DNA from: Gammaproteobacteria bacterium
GTDB lineage: Bacteria > Pseudomonadota > Gammaproteobacteria > PS1 > Pseudothioglobaceae
Length of the DNA stretch: 53,164 bases
Assembly: GCA_029243595.1 (NCBI GenBank)
Contig: JAQWRQ010000026.1
Coordinates: 1 to 53,164 of the forward strand
Direction: 5' to 3'
This document shows, piece after piece, positions 34,837 through 43,458 of this stretch (positions are counted from its first letter, which is position 1; every line of letters begins with the position of its first letter). Made by a program: the position numbers and the translations under genes. The notes below the pieces were generated by a model. It was not told the DNA's origin and searched no databases. It saw only the letters and a program-made list of their open reading frames with translations.

Positions 34837-35499
34837 ATGTCATTCAATAATAAACATTGGATTCTTGGGCTTATTTGCCTATCGTTAAATTTTTCTGCTG
34901 TTGCCCAAGGTGATGCCGAAATTGGTAAATTAAAAACTATGGGTTGTATGGGTTGTCATGGTCCTACTGGTAATAGTTTTTTACCTAACTTTCCTGCACT
35001 TGCAGGTCAGCCTTCAAGTTATATTGTTAAACAAATTCAAGATTTTAAAACTGCAGGTCGACATAACGCAACGATGACAGGATTTGCACTAGGTATCAAT
35101 GAGGCTGATCTAAATCATATTGGTGCTTTTTACGAGTCTCAAGTTAAAACACCTGTAATCAAAAATATTCCCCATCTTAAAACTGATTCAGAAAAAACAG
35201 CCTTATTAACCTTAGGCAAAAAACTTTATGACAATGGTAATGCCGATACAGGTCAAGCCGCTTGTTTTGTATGCCACGGTAGTAATGGTGATGCATTAGT
35301 TGATCTAGGTGTGCCTGTCTTAGCTAACCAACACCCTCGGTATCTAATTTCAACACTCAAAGAATTTAAGAATAGAAAACGAACTAATGACGGCGAAAGA
35401 GTCATGCGACGTATTATTGACACCATGAGTGATGAACAAATTGAAGCAGTGGCTTATTACTCAAGCTATTTAGTCTCTACCATAGAGGAGAAAAAATAA
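34837..35499 (+). CDS. diheme cytochrome c4-like protein
   Basis: A 220-aa periplasmic electron carrier with two class I c-type domains. It has a signal peptide (hydrophobic 8-22, ending AVAQ) and two heme-binding motifs: CMGCH (Cys37, Cys40, His41) and CFVCH (Cys143, Cys146, His147). Met80 in NATMTGF and Met190 in ERVMRRI are likely axial ligands, one per domain, which matches the cytochrome c4 pattern. Cytochrome c4 commonly feeds cbb3-type oxidases in gammaproteobacteria. Its stop overlaps the start of the pentaheme gene by one base (TAATG), so the two are coupled and probably exchange electrons. Confidence 0.9.
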   Translation: MSFNNKHWILGLICLSLNFSAVAQGDAEIGKLKTMGCMGCHGPTGNSFLPNFPALAGQPSSYIVKQIQDFKTAGRHNATMTGFALGINEADLNHIGAFYESQVKTPVIKNIPHLKTDSEKTALLTLGKKLYDNGNADTGQAACFVCHGSNGDALVDLGVPVLANQHPRYLISTLKEFKNRKRTNDGERVMRRIIDTMSDEQIEAVAYYSSYLVSTIEEKK

Positions 35500-37031
35500 T
35501 GAAAAAAATAACAACACTCTTATTTACTATTACACTCGCTTTATTTGCGTTTAATAATCTTAATGCAGCCTCAGTAGGTGTTAATAACGAAGTCTCAGGA
35601 TACGATATAAAACCTACGCCAGAACGCCCTTTCCCCCCTTCAATGCTACGTACTAAAAACAATCATCAAGCCACGCTTGATAGTTTTGAAAACCCTGAAA
35701 CCTGCGCAGGTTGCCACCCAAAACAATATGAAGGCTGGCGTGGTTCTATGCATTCTAATTCATGGAACGATCCAATCTTTCAAGCTGAATTTAAAAAAGG
35801 CCTAAATGCTACCGATGGCAAGATTTTCAATCTATGTGCCGGCTGCCATTCTCCTATTGGCGTTTTGACTAACACTATCAGTTGGGATAAAAAAACCAAC
35901 GAATTTAGTGTCTCTGAAAAAGGCGCACGTGGTGTGACTTGTGATGTTTGCCACAGTATTGCCGGTGCGGTTCCTTTAGAAGATACAGTCACTTCAGAGC
36001 ATGGTAATGGATCGCACATTATCGATACTGAGACTCATATTAAATATGGCCCTTTAAAAAATTCTAAATCACCTTATCATGAAACACAGTATTCAGAGTT
36101 ACACACCAAAGCAAATTTGTGTGCCAGTTGTCATAATATTATTCATCCAGAAAATGGTACTGGTATTGAGAGAACGTTTGATGAATGGCGCACTTCACCT
36201 TATGCACAAAATGAAATTGTCTGTCAAGACTGCCATATGAATTCTGTAGAGGTTGCAATTCAAATTGCTAAGACACTTAAACGTCCAGAGACTTTCACCA
36301 ACAAAAAAGTTCGATTAAGTGGAAAAGCCTCAACACTGGGTACGGAAGAACATAGTATTGTTCATTCCCATGAATTTGTCGGCGGTAACGCTATTATCTC
36401 TGCCATTATGTCGCCTAAAAATCTTCGTAAACGTCAACATGCAGAAATTGCTAAAAAACGACTACAAAATGCGACAGATTTAAAAGTAAACCTAAATCAA
36501 AGAGACGATGGTTTGTTTGAAATAAAAGTTGATGTTCATAATGTAGGTGCAGGTCATAACTTGCCAACATCATTGACTCAGGTTCGTCATATCTGGATTG
36601 AGGCAACAGTAACAGATGGCAATGGTAAAGTTTTATTTGAAACTGGTAAACTTGATCATCACCATGACTTTGATGAAGAAAAAACAGTGGTGTTTAAAAC
36701 ATGGGCAGAAGATAAGCAAGGTAATGACACTCACGATCCGTGGGCAATTGCTAATATTGTGAGAGACACAACTATTCCGCCGAAAGGCCATAGTAAACAT
36801 GATTTTGTCTTTAATAATAAGGATAACTCTAACCAGATCAATGTTGATGTCAAGCTTAACTATCGTTCTGCATCGCAGCATATTGCTGAAGACTTGTTAG
36901 GTCATGATGCACCCACTATCCCTACGATTATGATGAATCATTTTTCTAAATCTTTCTCTAATACTAGTGGTGACTGGAAAGAATTAGAGCAAAGCTACAA
37001 CTCTCTTGAGGCAGATATTGAAAATAATTAA
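35499..37031 (+). CDS. pentaheme c-type cytochrome (cytochrome c554-like heme domain plus beta domain)
   Basis: A 510-aa exported multiheme protein. After a signal peptide (about 1-24) there are five CxxCH heme motifs: CAGCH at 69, CAGCH at 113, CDVCH at 148, CASCH at 208 and CQDCH at 242. The spacing recalls cytochrome c554-type domains. A spacer with HSHEFVGGN (about 289-297) leads to a heme-free C-terminal region (about 325-480) with predicted beta strands and a conserved-looking NVGAGHNLPTS motif. No membrane helix other than the signal, so soluble in the periplasm. It lies between the c4-like cytochrome (1-base overlap) and the 141-aa unknown gene (1-base overlap). The substrate is unknown; nitrogen, sulfur or metal redox chemistry are all possible and none is shown. 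Confidence 0.85.
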   Translation: MKKITTLLFTITLALFAFNNLNAASVGVNNEVSGYDIKPTPERPFPPSMLRTKNNHQATLDSFENPETCAGCHPKQYEGWRGSMHSNSWNDPIFQAEFKKGLNATDGKIFNLCAGCHSPIGVLTNTISWDKKTNEFSVSEKGARGVTCDVCHSIAGAVPLEDTVTSEHGNGSHIIDTETHIKYGPLKNSKSPYHETQYSELHTKANLCASCHNIIHPENGTGIERTFDEWRTSPYAQNEIVCQDCHMNSVEVAIQIAKTLKRPETFTNKKVRLSGKASTLGTEEHSIVHSHEFVGGNAIISAIMSPKNLRKRQHAEIAKKRLQNATDLKVNLNQRDDGLFEIKVDVHNVGAGHNLPTSLTQVRHIWIEATVTDGNGKVLFETGKLDHHHDFDEEKTVVFKTWAEDKQGNDTHDPWAIANIVRDTTIPPKGHSKHDFVFNNKDNSNQINVDVKLNYRSASQHIAEDLLGHDAPTIPTIMMNHFSKSFSNTSGDWKELEQSYNSLEADIENN

Positions 37032-37456
37032 TGTCAAGCTATATTGATGAGTTTCAAGGGCGTTTCATTGGCATCATGCAATGGGATGATTGCCATGCCT
37101 TATTACAAAAACTGATCGATCAGCCCAGTGACTGGTATTTATACGATACCCTGGAAGACACTCCTACAAAAACCATTAATGTTGACGGCTTTATCAATCA
37201 GATTAATGAAATTAAGGAAATTTTAACCAGTCAACATCAAGAGCGCTATTGCGGCATTGTTTATACTAATGACTTAGAAAATCCAAGTTTTGTTAAGATT
37301 TTTCACCCGAATAATTTAGGGAAATCTTGCGGTAGTAGTGAGCATCCGCCAATACCACAATGGCTATTATCAAAGACCAAGCCAGAAGACGTGGTTGAAA
37401 AATTTGGCCCGCCTAAAGAAGAGCAGGGATTTATTTCTAAATATCTTAAGTTTTAG
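37031..37456 (+). CDS. conserved-looking 141-aa protein of unknown function
   Basis: I do not recognise this family. The 141-aa protein has no signal peptide or membrane segment, so it should stay in the cytosol although its operon partners are periplasmic. It is mildly acidic, rich in Trp/Tyr near the N-terminus (IMQWDDC, DWYLYDTLED), and has cysteines at about 21, 74 and 100 (DDCHALL, ERYCGIV, GKSCGSS). The C-terminal motif EKFGPPKEEQGFISKYLKF looks structured. Its start overlaps the pentaheme stop by one base (TAATG), so expression is coupled. It ends in TAG, with TTAG at 37453-37456 shared with the convergent fdx stop. Confidence 0.8.
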   Translation: MSSYIDEFQGRFIGIMQWDDCHALLQKLIDQPSDWYLYDTLEDTPTKTINVDGFINQINEIKEILTSQHQERYCGIVYTNDLENPSFVKIFHPNNLGKSCGSSEHPPIPQWLLSKTKPEDVVEKFGPPKEEQGFISKYLKF

Positions 37457-37791
37457 TGATTCTCACTGACTTGATTAATTGTGTATTTCGGGATCTCTAT
37501 TACTAAATCAGTGTCATTAACAATCGCCTGGCAAGATAGGCGAGAGTCTGGGTCTAAACCCCAAGCCTTATCCAATAAATCATCTTCAGTTTCATCAGAT
37601 TCTTCAATGTCATCAAAGCCTTCTCTTACATAAATATGGCAGGTTGTACAAGCGTTTGACATCTCACAAGCATGTTCGATTTCAACATCATTAGCCAGTA
37701 GTGCATCACAAACACTAACCCCTGTTTCAACTTCAATAACTGTGCCTTCTGGGCATAACTCATGATGGGGTAATACAATAATCTGTGGCAT
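37453..37791 (-). CDS. fdx: ISC-type [2Fe-2S] ferredoxin
   Basis: Adrenodoxin-like ferredoxin that supplies electrons for cluster assembly on IscU. The 112-aa product has the four ligands Cys42, Cys48, Cys51 and Cys87 in the pattern C-x5-C-x2-C...C (HACEMSNACTTCHIYV). Length equals the E. coli protein (111 aa). It is the last gene of the isc operon, 11 bp after hscA; no iscX follows. Its stop overlaps the stop of the convergent unknown gene. Confidence 0.96.
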   Translation of the reverse strand: MPQIIVLPHHELCPEGTVIEVETGVSVCDALLANDVEIEHACEMSNACTTCHIYVREGFDDIEESDETEDDLLDKAWGLDPDSRLSCQAIVNDTDLVIEIPKYTINQVSENH

Positions 37792-37802
37792 AAGGCTTCC
37801 TT

Positions 37803-39647
37803 TTAAAATTCGTCAACATTGTGGCCTTTCATGGCCTTCATAACCGTACTATTCATACGTATTTCTACAAACTTTTCACTGACTTTTTCTAGATGATCAA
37901 TGGCAGTTTTAATTATTTTTTCATTGTCACTTTCACTGACTTTTTCTAAATCAATTCTTGCTTGTAGTATCTCTTTAATCATTGATTCGTCTAATAATTC
38001 TTTGTCTTTAGCTAGAGCTGAATCAATCGCTTCTAGTGTACGCTTGGCATCCACTTGCATTTCATACAGTTGCCTGGCTTCAATATCATCTTTGGCAAAT
38101 AAAATAGAATCTTTTAGCATTTTTTCCATTTCGGCATCAGTTAAACCATAAGAAGGTTTGATGGTTACATCTGCCTTAATACCAGAGATTTCTTCTGTTG
38201 CACTAACAGATAACAAACCATCTGCATCTACTTGAAATTCCACGCGGATGCGTGCATTACCAGCTACCATCGGCGGAATACCTCTAAGCTCAAACCTTCC
38301 AAGGGAACGACAATCTTTTACCAATTCACGCTCACCTTGCAAAACATGAACACTCATGGCAGTTTGCCCATCTTTAAAGGTGGTAAATTCTTGTGCACGG
38401 GCAATAGGAATGGTTGTATTTCGATGCACGACTTTTTCTACCAACCCACCCATGGTTTCTAACCCTAAAGATAGCGGTAATACGTCCAATAACAACATAT
38501 CGTTTTTTGACTTATTACCAGCCAAAAGGTTCGCTTGAATTGCCGCACCTTTAGCGACCACTTCATCTGGATTAATACTACATAAAACTGGCTTGTTAAA
38601 TAAATCACCGACCATTTCTCTTACTAACGGCATGCGTGTCGAACCACCCACCATAATCACATCCCTAATTTCACCCATTTCCACTTGTGCATCTCTAACA
38701 GCGCGTTTGGTTAATAGCAAGGTGCGCTTAATCAAAGTCTTAGATAAAGACTCAAACTTGGTCTTGGTAATGCGATAAGGCGCCTCTATACAGTCAAATT
38801 CGGCGTAATCACTTTGTGTTAGGGTTTCCTTCGCTGTACGTGCAAATTGCTTAATTTTCTGCATCTGAGTTGGTGTTAGCTCACCCAAATCTAAGGTGGC
38901 AATACAATCATCAATAATCAGCTGATCAAAATCATCACCACCGAGCGCAGAGTCTCCGCCAGTGGCTAATACTTTAAACACACCTTTTTGAAAACTTAAA
39001 ATAGAAACATCAAACGTGCCACCACCTAAGTCATAAATCGCATGAATACCGGCTTCACCTGATTCTAGGCCATAAGCAACAGCAGCTGCAGTCGGCTCGT
39101 TTAATAAACGTAGCGTATTTAAACCAGCTAGGGTTGCTGCATCTTTAGTAGCTTGGCGTTGTGCATCGTTAAAATAGGCCGGAACCGTAATCACAGCGCC
39201 AACTAAATCACCACCCAGCGCTTGTTCGGCTCTTGCTTTAAGTGATGACAAGATACTTGATGAGATTTCAACGGCGCTCAAATCACCCATGGCTGTATGG
39301 AATAAAACATTGTTGCCATTTTCAACCAGTTGATAAGGGCAATTCTTAAACTCAATCACTTCTTTGTAGCCCAGACCCATAAATCGTTTAACTGAAACAA
39401 TGGTATTGGTAGGATCGGTTTTTGCATACGGGCAAGCATCACAACCAACAGTGAGTTTGTTATCTTTTCCACAATGAACAACCGATGGCAAAATTGCTTC
39501 ATTATTCTCATCAGTTAAGACGGTGCTCACACCACTCATGACTGAGGCTACTAGTGAATTAGTCGTACCTAAATCAATACCGATTGCCAGCTTATGCTGG
39601 TGTGGTACGCTTGATTGCCCCGGCTCTGATATTTGTAATAATGCCAT
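37803..39647 (-). CDS. hscA: Hsp70-type chaperone HscA of Fe-S assembly
   Basis: Specialised Hsp70 that, with HscB, promotes cluster transfer from IscU by binding its LPPVK motif. The 614-aa product has the ATPase start [14 protein letters not shown], phosphate-binding [10 protein letters not shown] and the Hsp70 signature VGGSTRMP, then a substrate-binding domain. Length fits HscA (616 aa) rather than DnaK (about 640), and it lacks the acidic EEVD-like DnaK C-terminus. It sits between hscB (8-bp gap) and fdx. Confidence 0.95.
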   Translation of the reverse strand: MALLQISEPGQSSVPHQHKLAIGIDLGTTNSLVASVMSGVSTVLTDENNEAILPSVVHCGKDNKLTVGCDACPYAKTDPTNTIVSVKRFMGLGYKEVIEFKNCPYQLVENGNNVLFHTAMGDLSAVEISSSILSSLKARAEQALGGDLVGAVITVPAYFNDAQRQATKDAATLAGLNTLRLLNEPTAAAVAYGLESGEAGIHAIYDLGGGTFDVSILSFQKGVFKVLATGGDSALGGDDFDQLIIDDCIATLDLGELTPTQMQKIKQFARTAKETLTQSDYAEFDCIEAPYRITKTKFESLSKTLIKRTLLLTKRAVRDAQVEMGEIRDVIMVGGSTRMPLVREMVGDLFNKPVLCSINPDEVVAKGAAIQANLLAGNKSKNDMLLLDVLPLSLGLETMGGLVEKVVHRNTTIPIARAQEFTTFKDGQTAMSVHVLQGERELVKDCRSLGRFELRGIPPMVAGNARIRVEFQVDADGLLSVSATEEISGIKADVTIKPSYGLTDAEMEKMLKDSILFAKDDIEARQLYEMQVDAKRTLEAIDSALAKDKELLDESMIKEILQARIDLEKVSESDNEKIIKTAIDHLEKVSEKFVEIRMNSTVMKAMKGHNVDEF

Positions 39648-39655
39648 ATTCTATT

Positions 39656-40168
39656 CTAAAGCCATTCGTCCATCAGTTGATTAGCTTGTGTATTCAACTG
39701 TGTATAAAACTTTAATTCTCTCACTAGATTCTTAATTTTATCAAACTCATTAAGTTCAAATAATTGCTTAACTTGTTCTATATTTTGTGTCACCTTCTGA
39801 CTCACTTGTTCAATAAAATCATCGAGTGCTAATTCGTCTTTATCGACTTCTAACGATTCTAATTGCTCTCTTAAGGCTATTTGATTCATTAAAAAGTCCA
39901 TATCCATTTGTGTGTCTTTCTCATCAAAGGCGTTAATGTCTTGTAATTCTAACAAGTAGGTTGCTCGCAACAAAGGGGATTTTAACGTGTCATAGGCTGT
40001 ATTAATCAGCGATGTATTCTGCAGGGCAATGGATTTTTCTTTATCACTTTTAGTGACAAAATTATCTGGATGAAATAGTGAAATTTGTGACTGATAAGCC
40101 TGTTCTAGACTGGTTAAATCTATTGCAAAATTAACCTCTAAAGAGAATAACTCAAAGTAGTTTTGCAT
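39656..40168 (-). CDS. hscB: J-domain co-chaperone HscB
   Basis: Binds IscU and stimulates the HscA ATPase. The 170-aa product has an N-terminal J domain with the HPD motif at 33-35 (LFHPDNF) and a C-terminal three-helix domain rich in acidic residues (about 90-165). Length matches E. coli HscB (171 aa). It begins 12 bp after the iscA stop in the isc operon. Confidence 0.94.
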   Translation of the reverse strand: MQNYFELFSLEVNFAIDLTSLEQAYQSQISLFHPDNFVTKSDKEKSIALQNTSLINTAYDTLKSPLLRATYLLELQDINAFDEKDTQMDMDFLMNQIALREQLESLEVDKDELALDDFIEQVSQKVTQNIEQVKQLFELNEFDKIKNLVRELKFYTQLNTQANQLMDEWL

Positions 40169-40180
40169 AGCGGAAAAAAG

Positions 40181-40504
40181 CTAAACGGTGAATGATTCGC
40201 CGCAACCACATTCGGCCTTGGCATTCGGATTGTTAAACTCAAATCCTTCGTTCAAACCTTCCTTAACAAAATCAACCTCAGTACCATCTAAGTAAATCAA
40301 GCTTTTTGCATCAACAATCACTTTAACGCCGTTGTCTTCAAACACAGTATCATCATCATTTACATTATCGACAAACTCTATGTTATAACCTAAGCCAGAA
40401 CAACCAGTGGTTTGCACAGACAAACGAATACCCATACCTGAACCGCGGTTGGCCAAAAAACCAACAACACGCTCAGAAGCTGTATTTGTTAATGTGATTG
40501 ACAT
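40181..40504 (-). CDS. iscA: A-type Fe-S carrier IscA
   Basis: Receives and delivers Fe-S clusters, especially in making [4Fe-4S] proteins. The 107-aa product has the three ligand cysteines Cys35 (TTGCSGLGY), Cys99 and Cys101 (ECGCGESF). It ends in TAG, one of the intact genes showing that TAG is used as a normal stop here. It lies between iscU (13-bp gap) and hscB. Confidence 0.96.
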   Translation of the reverse strand: MSITLTNTASERVVGFLANRGSGMGIRLSVQTTGCSGLGYNIEFVDNVNDDDTVFEDNGVKVIVDAKSLIYLDGTEVDFVKEGLNEGFEFNNPNAKAECGCGESFTV

Positions 40505-40517
40505 TTTTTTACCTTAG

Positions 40518-40895
40518 TTATGCTTTGCTTTTAATGTCGCTAATCGCGGCTTTAATCGCATCTTCAGCCAGTACTGAACAATGAATCTTAACTGGTGGCA
40601 GTGCTAACTCTTCTGCAATATCAGTGTTTTTAATTTCTGCAGCTTCATCTAGTGTTTTACCTTTAACCCATTCGGTTAATAACGAACTTGAAGCAATGGC
40701 TGAACCACAGCCATAAGTTTTGAATTTTGCATCTTCAATCACGCCATCGTCATTAATTTGAATTTGTAAGCGCATTACATCACCACAAGCCGGTGCACCG
40801 ACCATACCTGTGCCGACGTTTTTAGCGTCTTTGTCTAATACACCCACATTGCGTGGATTTTCATAATGATCGAGTACTTTTTCACCATATGCCAT
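40518..40895 (-). CDS. iscU: Fe-S scaffold protein IscU
   Basis: Scaffold on which [2Fe-2S] clusters are built from sulfur given by IscS. The 125-aa product carries the ligands Cys37, Asp39, Cys63 and Cys106, and the HscA recognition motif LPPVK at 99-103. A strong AGGAGA ribosome site precedes the ATG. The 77-bp gap to iscS is the largest inside the isc operon and shows no promoter or strong hairpin. Confidence 0.97.
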   Translation of the reverse strand: MAYGEKVLDHYENPRNVGVLDKDAKNVGTGMVGAPACGDVMRLQIQINDDGVIEDAKFKTYGCGSAIASSSLLTEWVKGKTLDEAAEIKNTDIAEELALPPVKIHCSVLAEDAIKAAISDIKSKA

Positions 40896-40972
40896 CTTAT
40901 TTCTCCTAATAATCCTTTTGTTGTCATTCTAACCCTTTATTGGCTAGATAATCCTTGTATTTTGTATAGTAA

Positions 40973-42187
40973 TTAGTGCGCAGCCCACTCAACTTTACTT
41001 AAATCAACGCCATCTTTAAACATATCCCATAATGGCGATAAGTCACGTAATTTTTGCACTTTATCACGCACTAAATCAATTGCCTTATCGATGTCTTCTT
41101 CTGTTGTGTAACGGCCAATACTAAAGCGAATAGAGCTGTGTGCCAATTCATCATTCAAACCTAGGGCGCGCAATACATACGACGGCTCAAGACTAGCAGA
41201 GGTACAAGCAGAGCCAGAAGACACCGCAATAGAATTAATCGCCATCATCAATGACTCACCTTCTACATAATTAAAGCTGATGTTAAGGTTGCCTGGAATA
41301 CGTTGAGTGGCATGACCATTAACTTGCACTTCCTCCATGTCGGAAAAGCCTGCCAATAATCGATCACGCAAGACTAAAAATCTTTCATTTTCCTCGATCA
41401 TTTCTGCCTCAGCAATCGCAAAGGCTTCACCCATACCAACAATTTGATGAGTAGCTAATGTACCTGAACGCATACCACGCTCATGGCCACCACCGTGCAT
41501 TTGCGCCTCAAGGCGAACACGTGGCTTACGACGCACATACAAAGCGCCCATGCCTTTAGGGCCGTAAATTTTATGTGCTGAAAAACTCATTAAATCAACC
41601 GGAAGTGTCGATAAATCAATCGCTACCTTGCCGGCAGATTGCGCCGCATCAACATGGAAAAATACTTTACGCTCACGGCAAATATTGCCAATAGCTTCAA
41701 TATCTTGAATCACGCCGATCTCGTTATTTACGTGCATGATAGATACCAATAATGTTTGGTCTGTAATCGCAGCCTTTAAAACTTCTAAATCCAATAAGCC
41801 GTCTGCCATTGGATCTAAATAAGTGACTTCATAACCTTCTCTTTCTAATTGACGACAAGTGTCTAGTACTGCTTTGTGTTCAGTCTTAAGAGTGATAATG
41901 TGATTGCCTTTTTTCTTATAAAAATGCGCAATACCTTTGATTGCCAAGTTGTCTGATTCAGTGGCACCCGAAGTCCAAACAATTTCTCTTGGATCTGCAC
42001 CCACTAAGCTGGCCACTTGTTTTCTAGCATTTTTTACTGCCGTATCTGCCTGCCAACCATAATAATGAGAATTCGAAGCTGGGTTACCAAAATCGCCATC
42101 CATGGTTAAGTATTGCATCATTTTTTCAGCCACGCGCTTATCCACAGGAGTAGTCGCTGAGTAATCCATATATGTAGGTGTTGACAT
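40973..42187 (-). CDS. iscS: cysteine desulfurase IscS
   Basis: PLP enzyme that removes sulfur from cysteine and passes it to IscU and tRNA thiolation proteins. The 404-aa product has the PLP lysine Lys206 in [12 protein letters not shown] and the persulfide-forming Cys328 in [10 protein letters not shown], both at the same positions as in E. coli IscS, of equal length. It begins 5 bp past iscR. Cysteine supply is served by cysE directly upstream of iscR; PdxA supports its cofactor. Confidence 0.98.
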   Translation of the reverse strand: MSTPTYMDYSATTPVDKRVAEKMMQYLTMDGDFGNPASNSHYYGWQADTAVKNARKQVASLVGADPREIVWTSGATESDNLAIKGIAHFYKKKGNHIITLKTEHKAVLDTCRQLEREGYEVTYLDPMADGLLDLEVLKAAITDQTLLVSIMHVNNEIGVIQDIEAIGNICRERKVFFHVDAAQSAGKVAIDLSTLPVDLMSFSAHKIYGPKGMGALYVRRKPRVRLEAQMHGGGHERGMRSGTLATHQIVGMGEAFAIAEAEMIEENERFLVLRDRLLAGFSDMEEVQVNGHATQRIPGNLNISFNYVEGESLMMAINSIAVSSGSACTSASLEPSYVLRALGLNDELAHSSIRFSIGRYTTEEDIDKAIDLVRDKVQKLRDLSPLWDMFKDGVDLSKVEWAAH

Positions 42188-42192
42188 ATTCT

Positions 42193-42612
42193 TTATAGTC
42201 CTTTGTTTAGTTGATGATCATCGATCACTTGTTGTAAATTTTTACTGCTTAAAAATGTTCTAATTTGGTCGCTCACTTCACACCAAAGCTGGTGAGAAAT
42301 ACATTGTTTTCCACTATGACAAGTACTCATACCTTTACAACGACGAAGATCGATGTTTTCATCCACAGCTTCGATAATTTGCGTCAAAGTAATGTCTTCT
42401 GCTGCTGTATCTAACAGGTAACCGCCACCAGGTCCACGCACACTTTTAACCAGTGCTGCTTTTCTGAGTTTGGCGAATAATTGCTCAAGATAAGACAATG
42501 AGATATTTTGTCTTTGTGAGATGATATCAAGTGTAATAGGCTTGCCAGTGCTATTAGACGCCAAATCTAACATGGCTGTGACAGCATAACGACCTTTAGT
42601 TGTTAATTGCAT
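42193..42612 (-). CDS. iscR: Fe-S-responsive regulator IscR
   Basis: Rrf2-family repressor that carries a [2Fe-2S] cluster and shuts down its own operon when clusters are plentiful. The 139-aa product has an N-terminal winged helix (about 1-65, with [10 protein letters not shown] and [15 protein letters not shown]) and the cluster ligands Cys92, Cys98, Cys104 and His107. It is shorter than E. coli IscR (162 aa), lacking the C-terminal tail. The promoter just upstream contains a dyad likely to be its own operator. Confidence 0.96.
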   Translation of the reverse strand: MQLTTKGRYAVTAMLDLASNSTGKPITLDIISQRQNISLSYLEQLFAKLRKAALVKSVRGPGGGYLLDTAAEDITLTQIIEAVDENIDLRRCKGMSTCHSGKQCISHQLWCEVSDQIRTFLSSKNLQQVIDDHQLNKGL

Positions 42613-42639
42613 ACTAGTCCTTTTTTTTAACAGTACATT

Positions 42640-42673
42640 ATTATATACTTAACCAAGTGTTTTGGTCAAGTAA
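42640..42673 (-). promoter_or_regulatory. isc operon promoter with overlapping IscR-like dyad
   Basis: On the minus strand, TTGACC (42664-42669), an 18-bp spacer and TATAAT (42640-42645), about 28 bp before the iscR ATG. An inverted repeat, TACTTGACCAA / TTGGTTAAGTA (42646-42672, 10 of 11 pairs), overlaps the -35. Each arm resembles the E. coli type 1 IscR half-site, but the arms are about 4 bp further apart than in that consensus. Confidence 0.7.
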
Positions 42674-42695
42674 AAAACCCTATTTTTTATAAGGT
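42672..42695 (-). terminator. weak hairpin with T-run after cysE
   Basis: On the minus strand ACCTTAT-AAAAA-ATAGGGT (42677-42695, one G-T pair) followed by five T at 42672-42676. It would separate cysE from the isc promoter just beyond. AT-rich stem, so modest strength. Confidence 0.45.
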
Positions 42696-42710
42696 AAAGC
42701 TAAAAAAAGA

Positions 42711-43409
42711 CTATTTGCTTTCGATTTCTAAATCCTTAACATTAATATCATCTTGATCTTTGATGTCAAGTTTTTTAGAGACGACGTTAAGCTGTTCGTC
42801 CATATCGTGGATATGTGACAAAATTGAATTAATAGCTTTAACGGTAGGATCATCAACATCAGTACCCACCGCATAGGATTCGAAATGATCTGATTTTGTT
42901 TTAGAGTCTTTCAGCACGCGCGCAGGCACACCAACAACAGTTTGAGCATTATCAACTGATTTAACCACTACTGAGTTAGATCCAACACGAACATCATCAC
43001 CCAGAGTAATCGGGCCTAAAATTTTAGCGCCAGCACCAATCACTACATTGTTGCCTAATGTTGGATGGCGTTTGCCTTTTTTCCAGGTGGTTCCACCTAG
43101 AGTAACACCATGATAAAGCGTACAATCATCGCCAATTTCAGCTGTTTCGCCAATCACTACGCCCATACCATGATCAATAAAGAAGCGTCGACCAATAGTC
43201 GCACCAGGGTGGATTTCAATGCCTGTGAACCATCTGGCCAACATAGAAATGAATCTGGCTAACCATTTAAGTTTTAATAGCCACAGCCGATGCGTCAAAC
43301 GATAAAACAACATCGCTTGCACACCGGAATAAGTGGTTATTATTTCGAAGGTATTTCTTGCCGCAGGGTCGCGATCAAATACACTTTGAATGTCTTCAAT
43401 AAATTTCAT
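42711..43409 (-). CDS. cysE: serine O-acetyltransferase CysE
   Basis: Acetylates serine to O-acetylserine, the carbon skeleton for cysteine. The 232-aa product has a short N-terminal helical region and a left-handed beta-helix domain with [16 protein letters not shown], the catalytic His in HGVTLGGT and the [11 protein letters not shown] repeats, then a ~50-residue C-terminal extension rich in Asp and Lys. I start at the ATG 43407-43409; a TTG two codons upstream is open too. Placement before iscRS is known from other gammaproteobacteria and links cysteine supply to sulfur mobilisation. A perfect TATAAT at 43416-43421 lies only 6 bases before the ATG. Confidence 0.93.
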   Translation of the reverse strand: MKFIEDIQSVFDRDPAARNTFEIITTYSGVQAMLFYRLTHRLWLLKLKWLARFISMLARWFTGIEIHPGATIGRRFFIDHGMGVVIGETAEIGDDCTLYHGVTLGGTTWKKGKRHPTLGNNVVIGAGAKILGPITLGDDVRVGSNSVVVKSVDNAQTVVGVPARVLKDSKTKSDHFESYAVGTDVDDPTVKAINSILSHIHDMDEQLNVVSKKLDIKDQDDINVKDLEIESK

Positions 43410-43458
43410 GGACAAATTATATCATAGAGCACTTATAAACTTAATAAGGCATCTCTAA

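Noticed and set aside
42896-43409. Hexapeptide-repeat protein as another lpx gene
   Set aside because: The HGVTLGG and [10 protein letters not shown] motifs and position before iscR identify serine acetyltransferase, not LpxA/LpxD.
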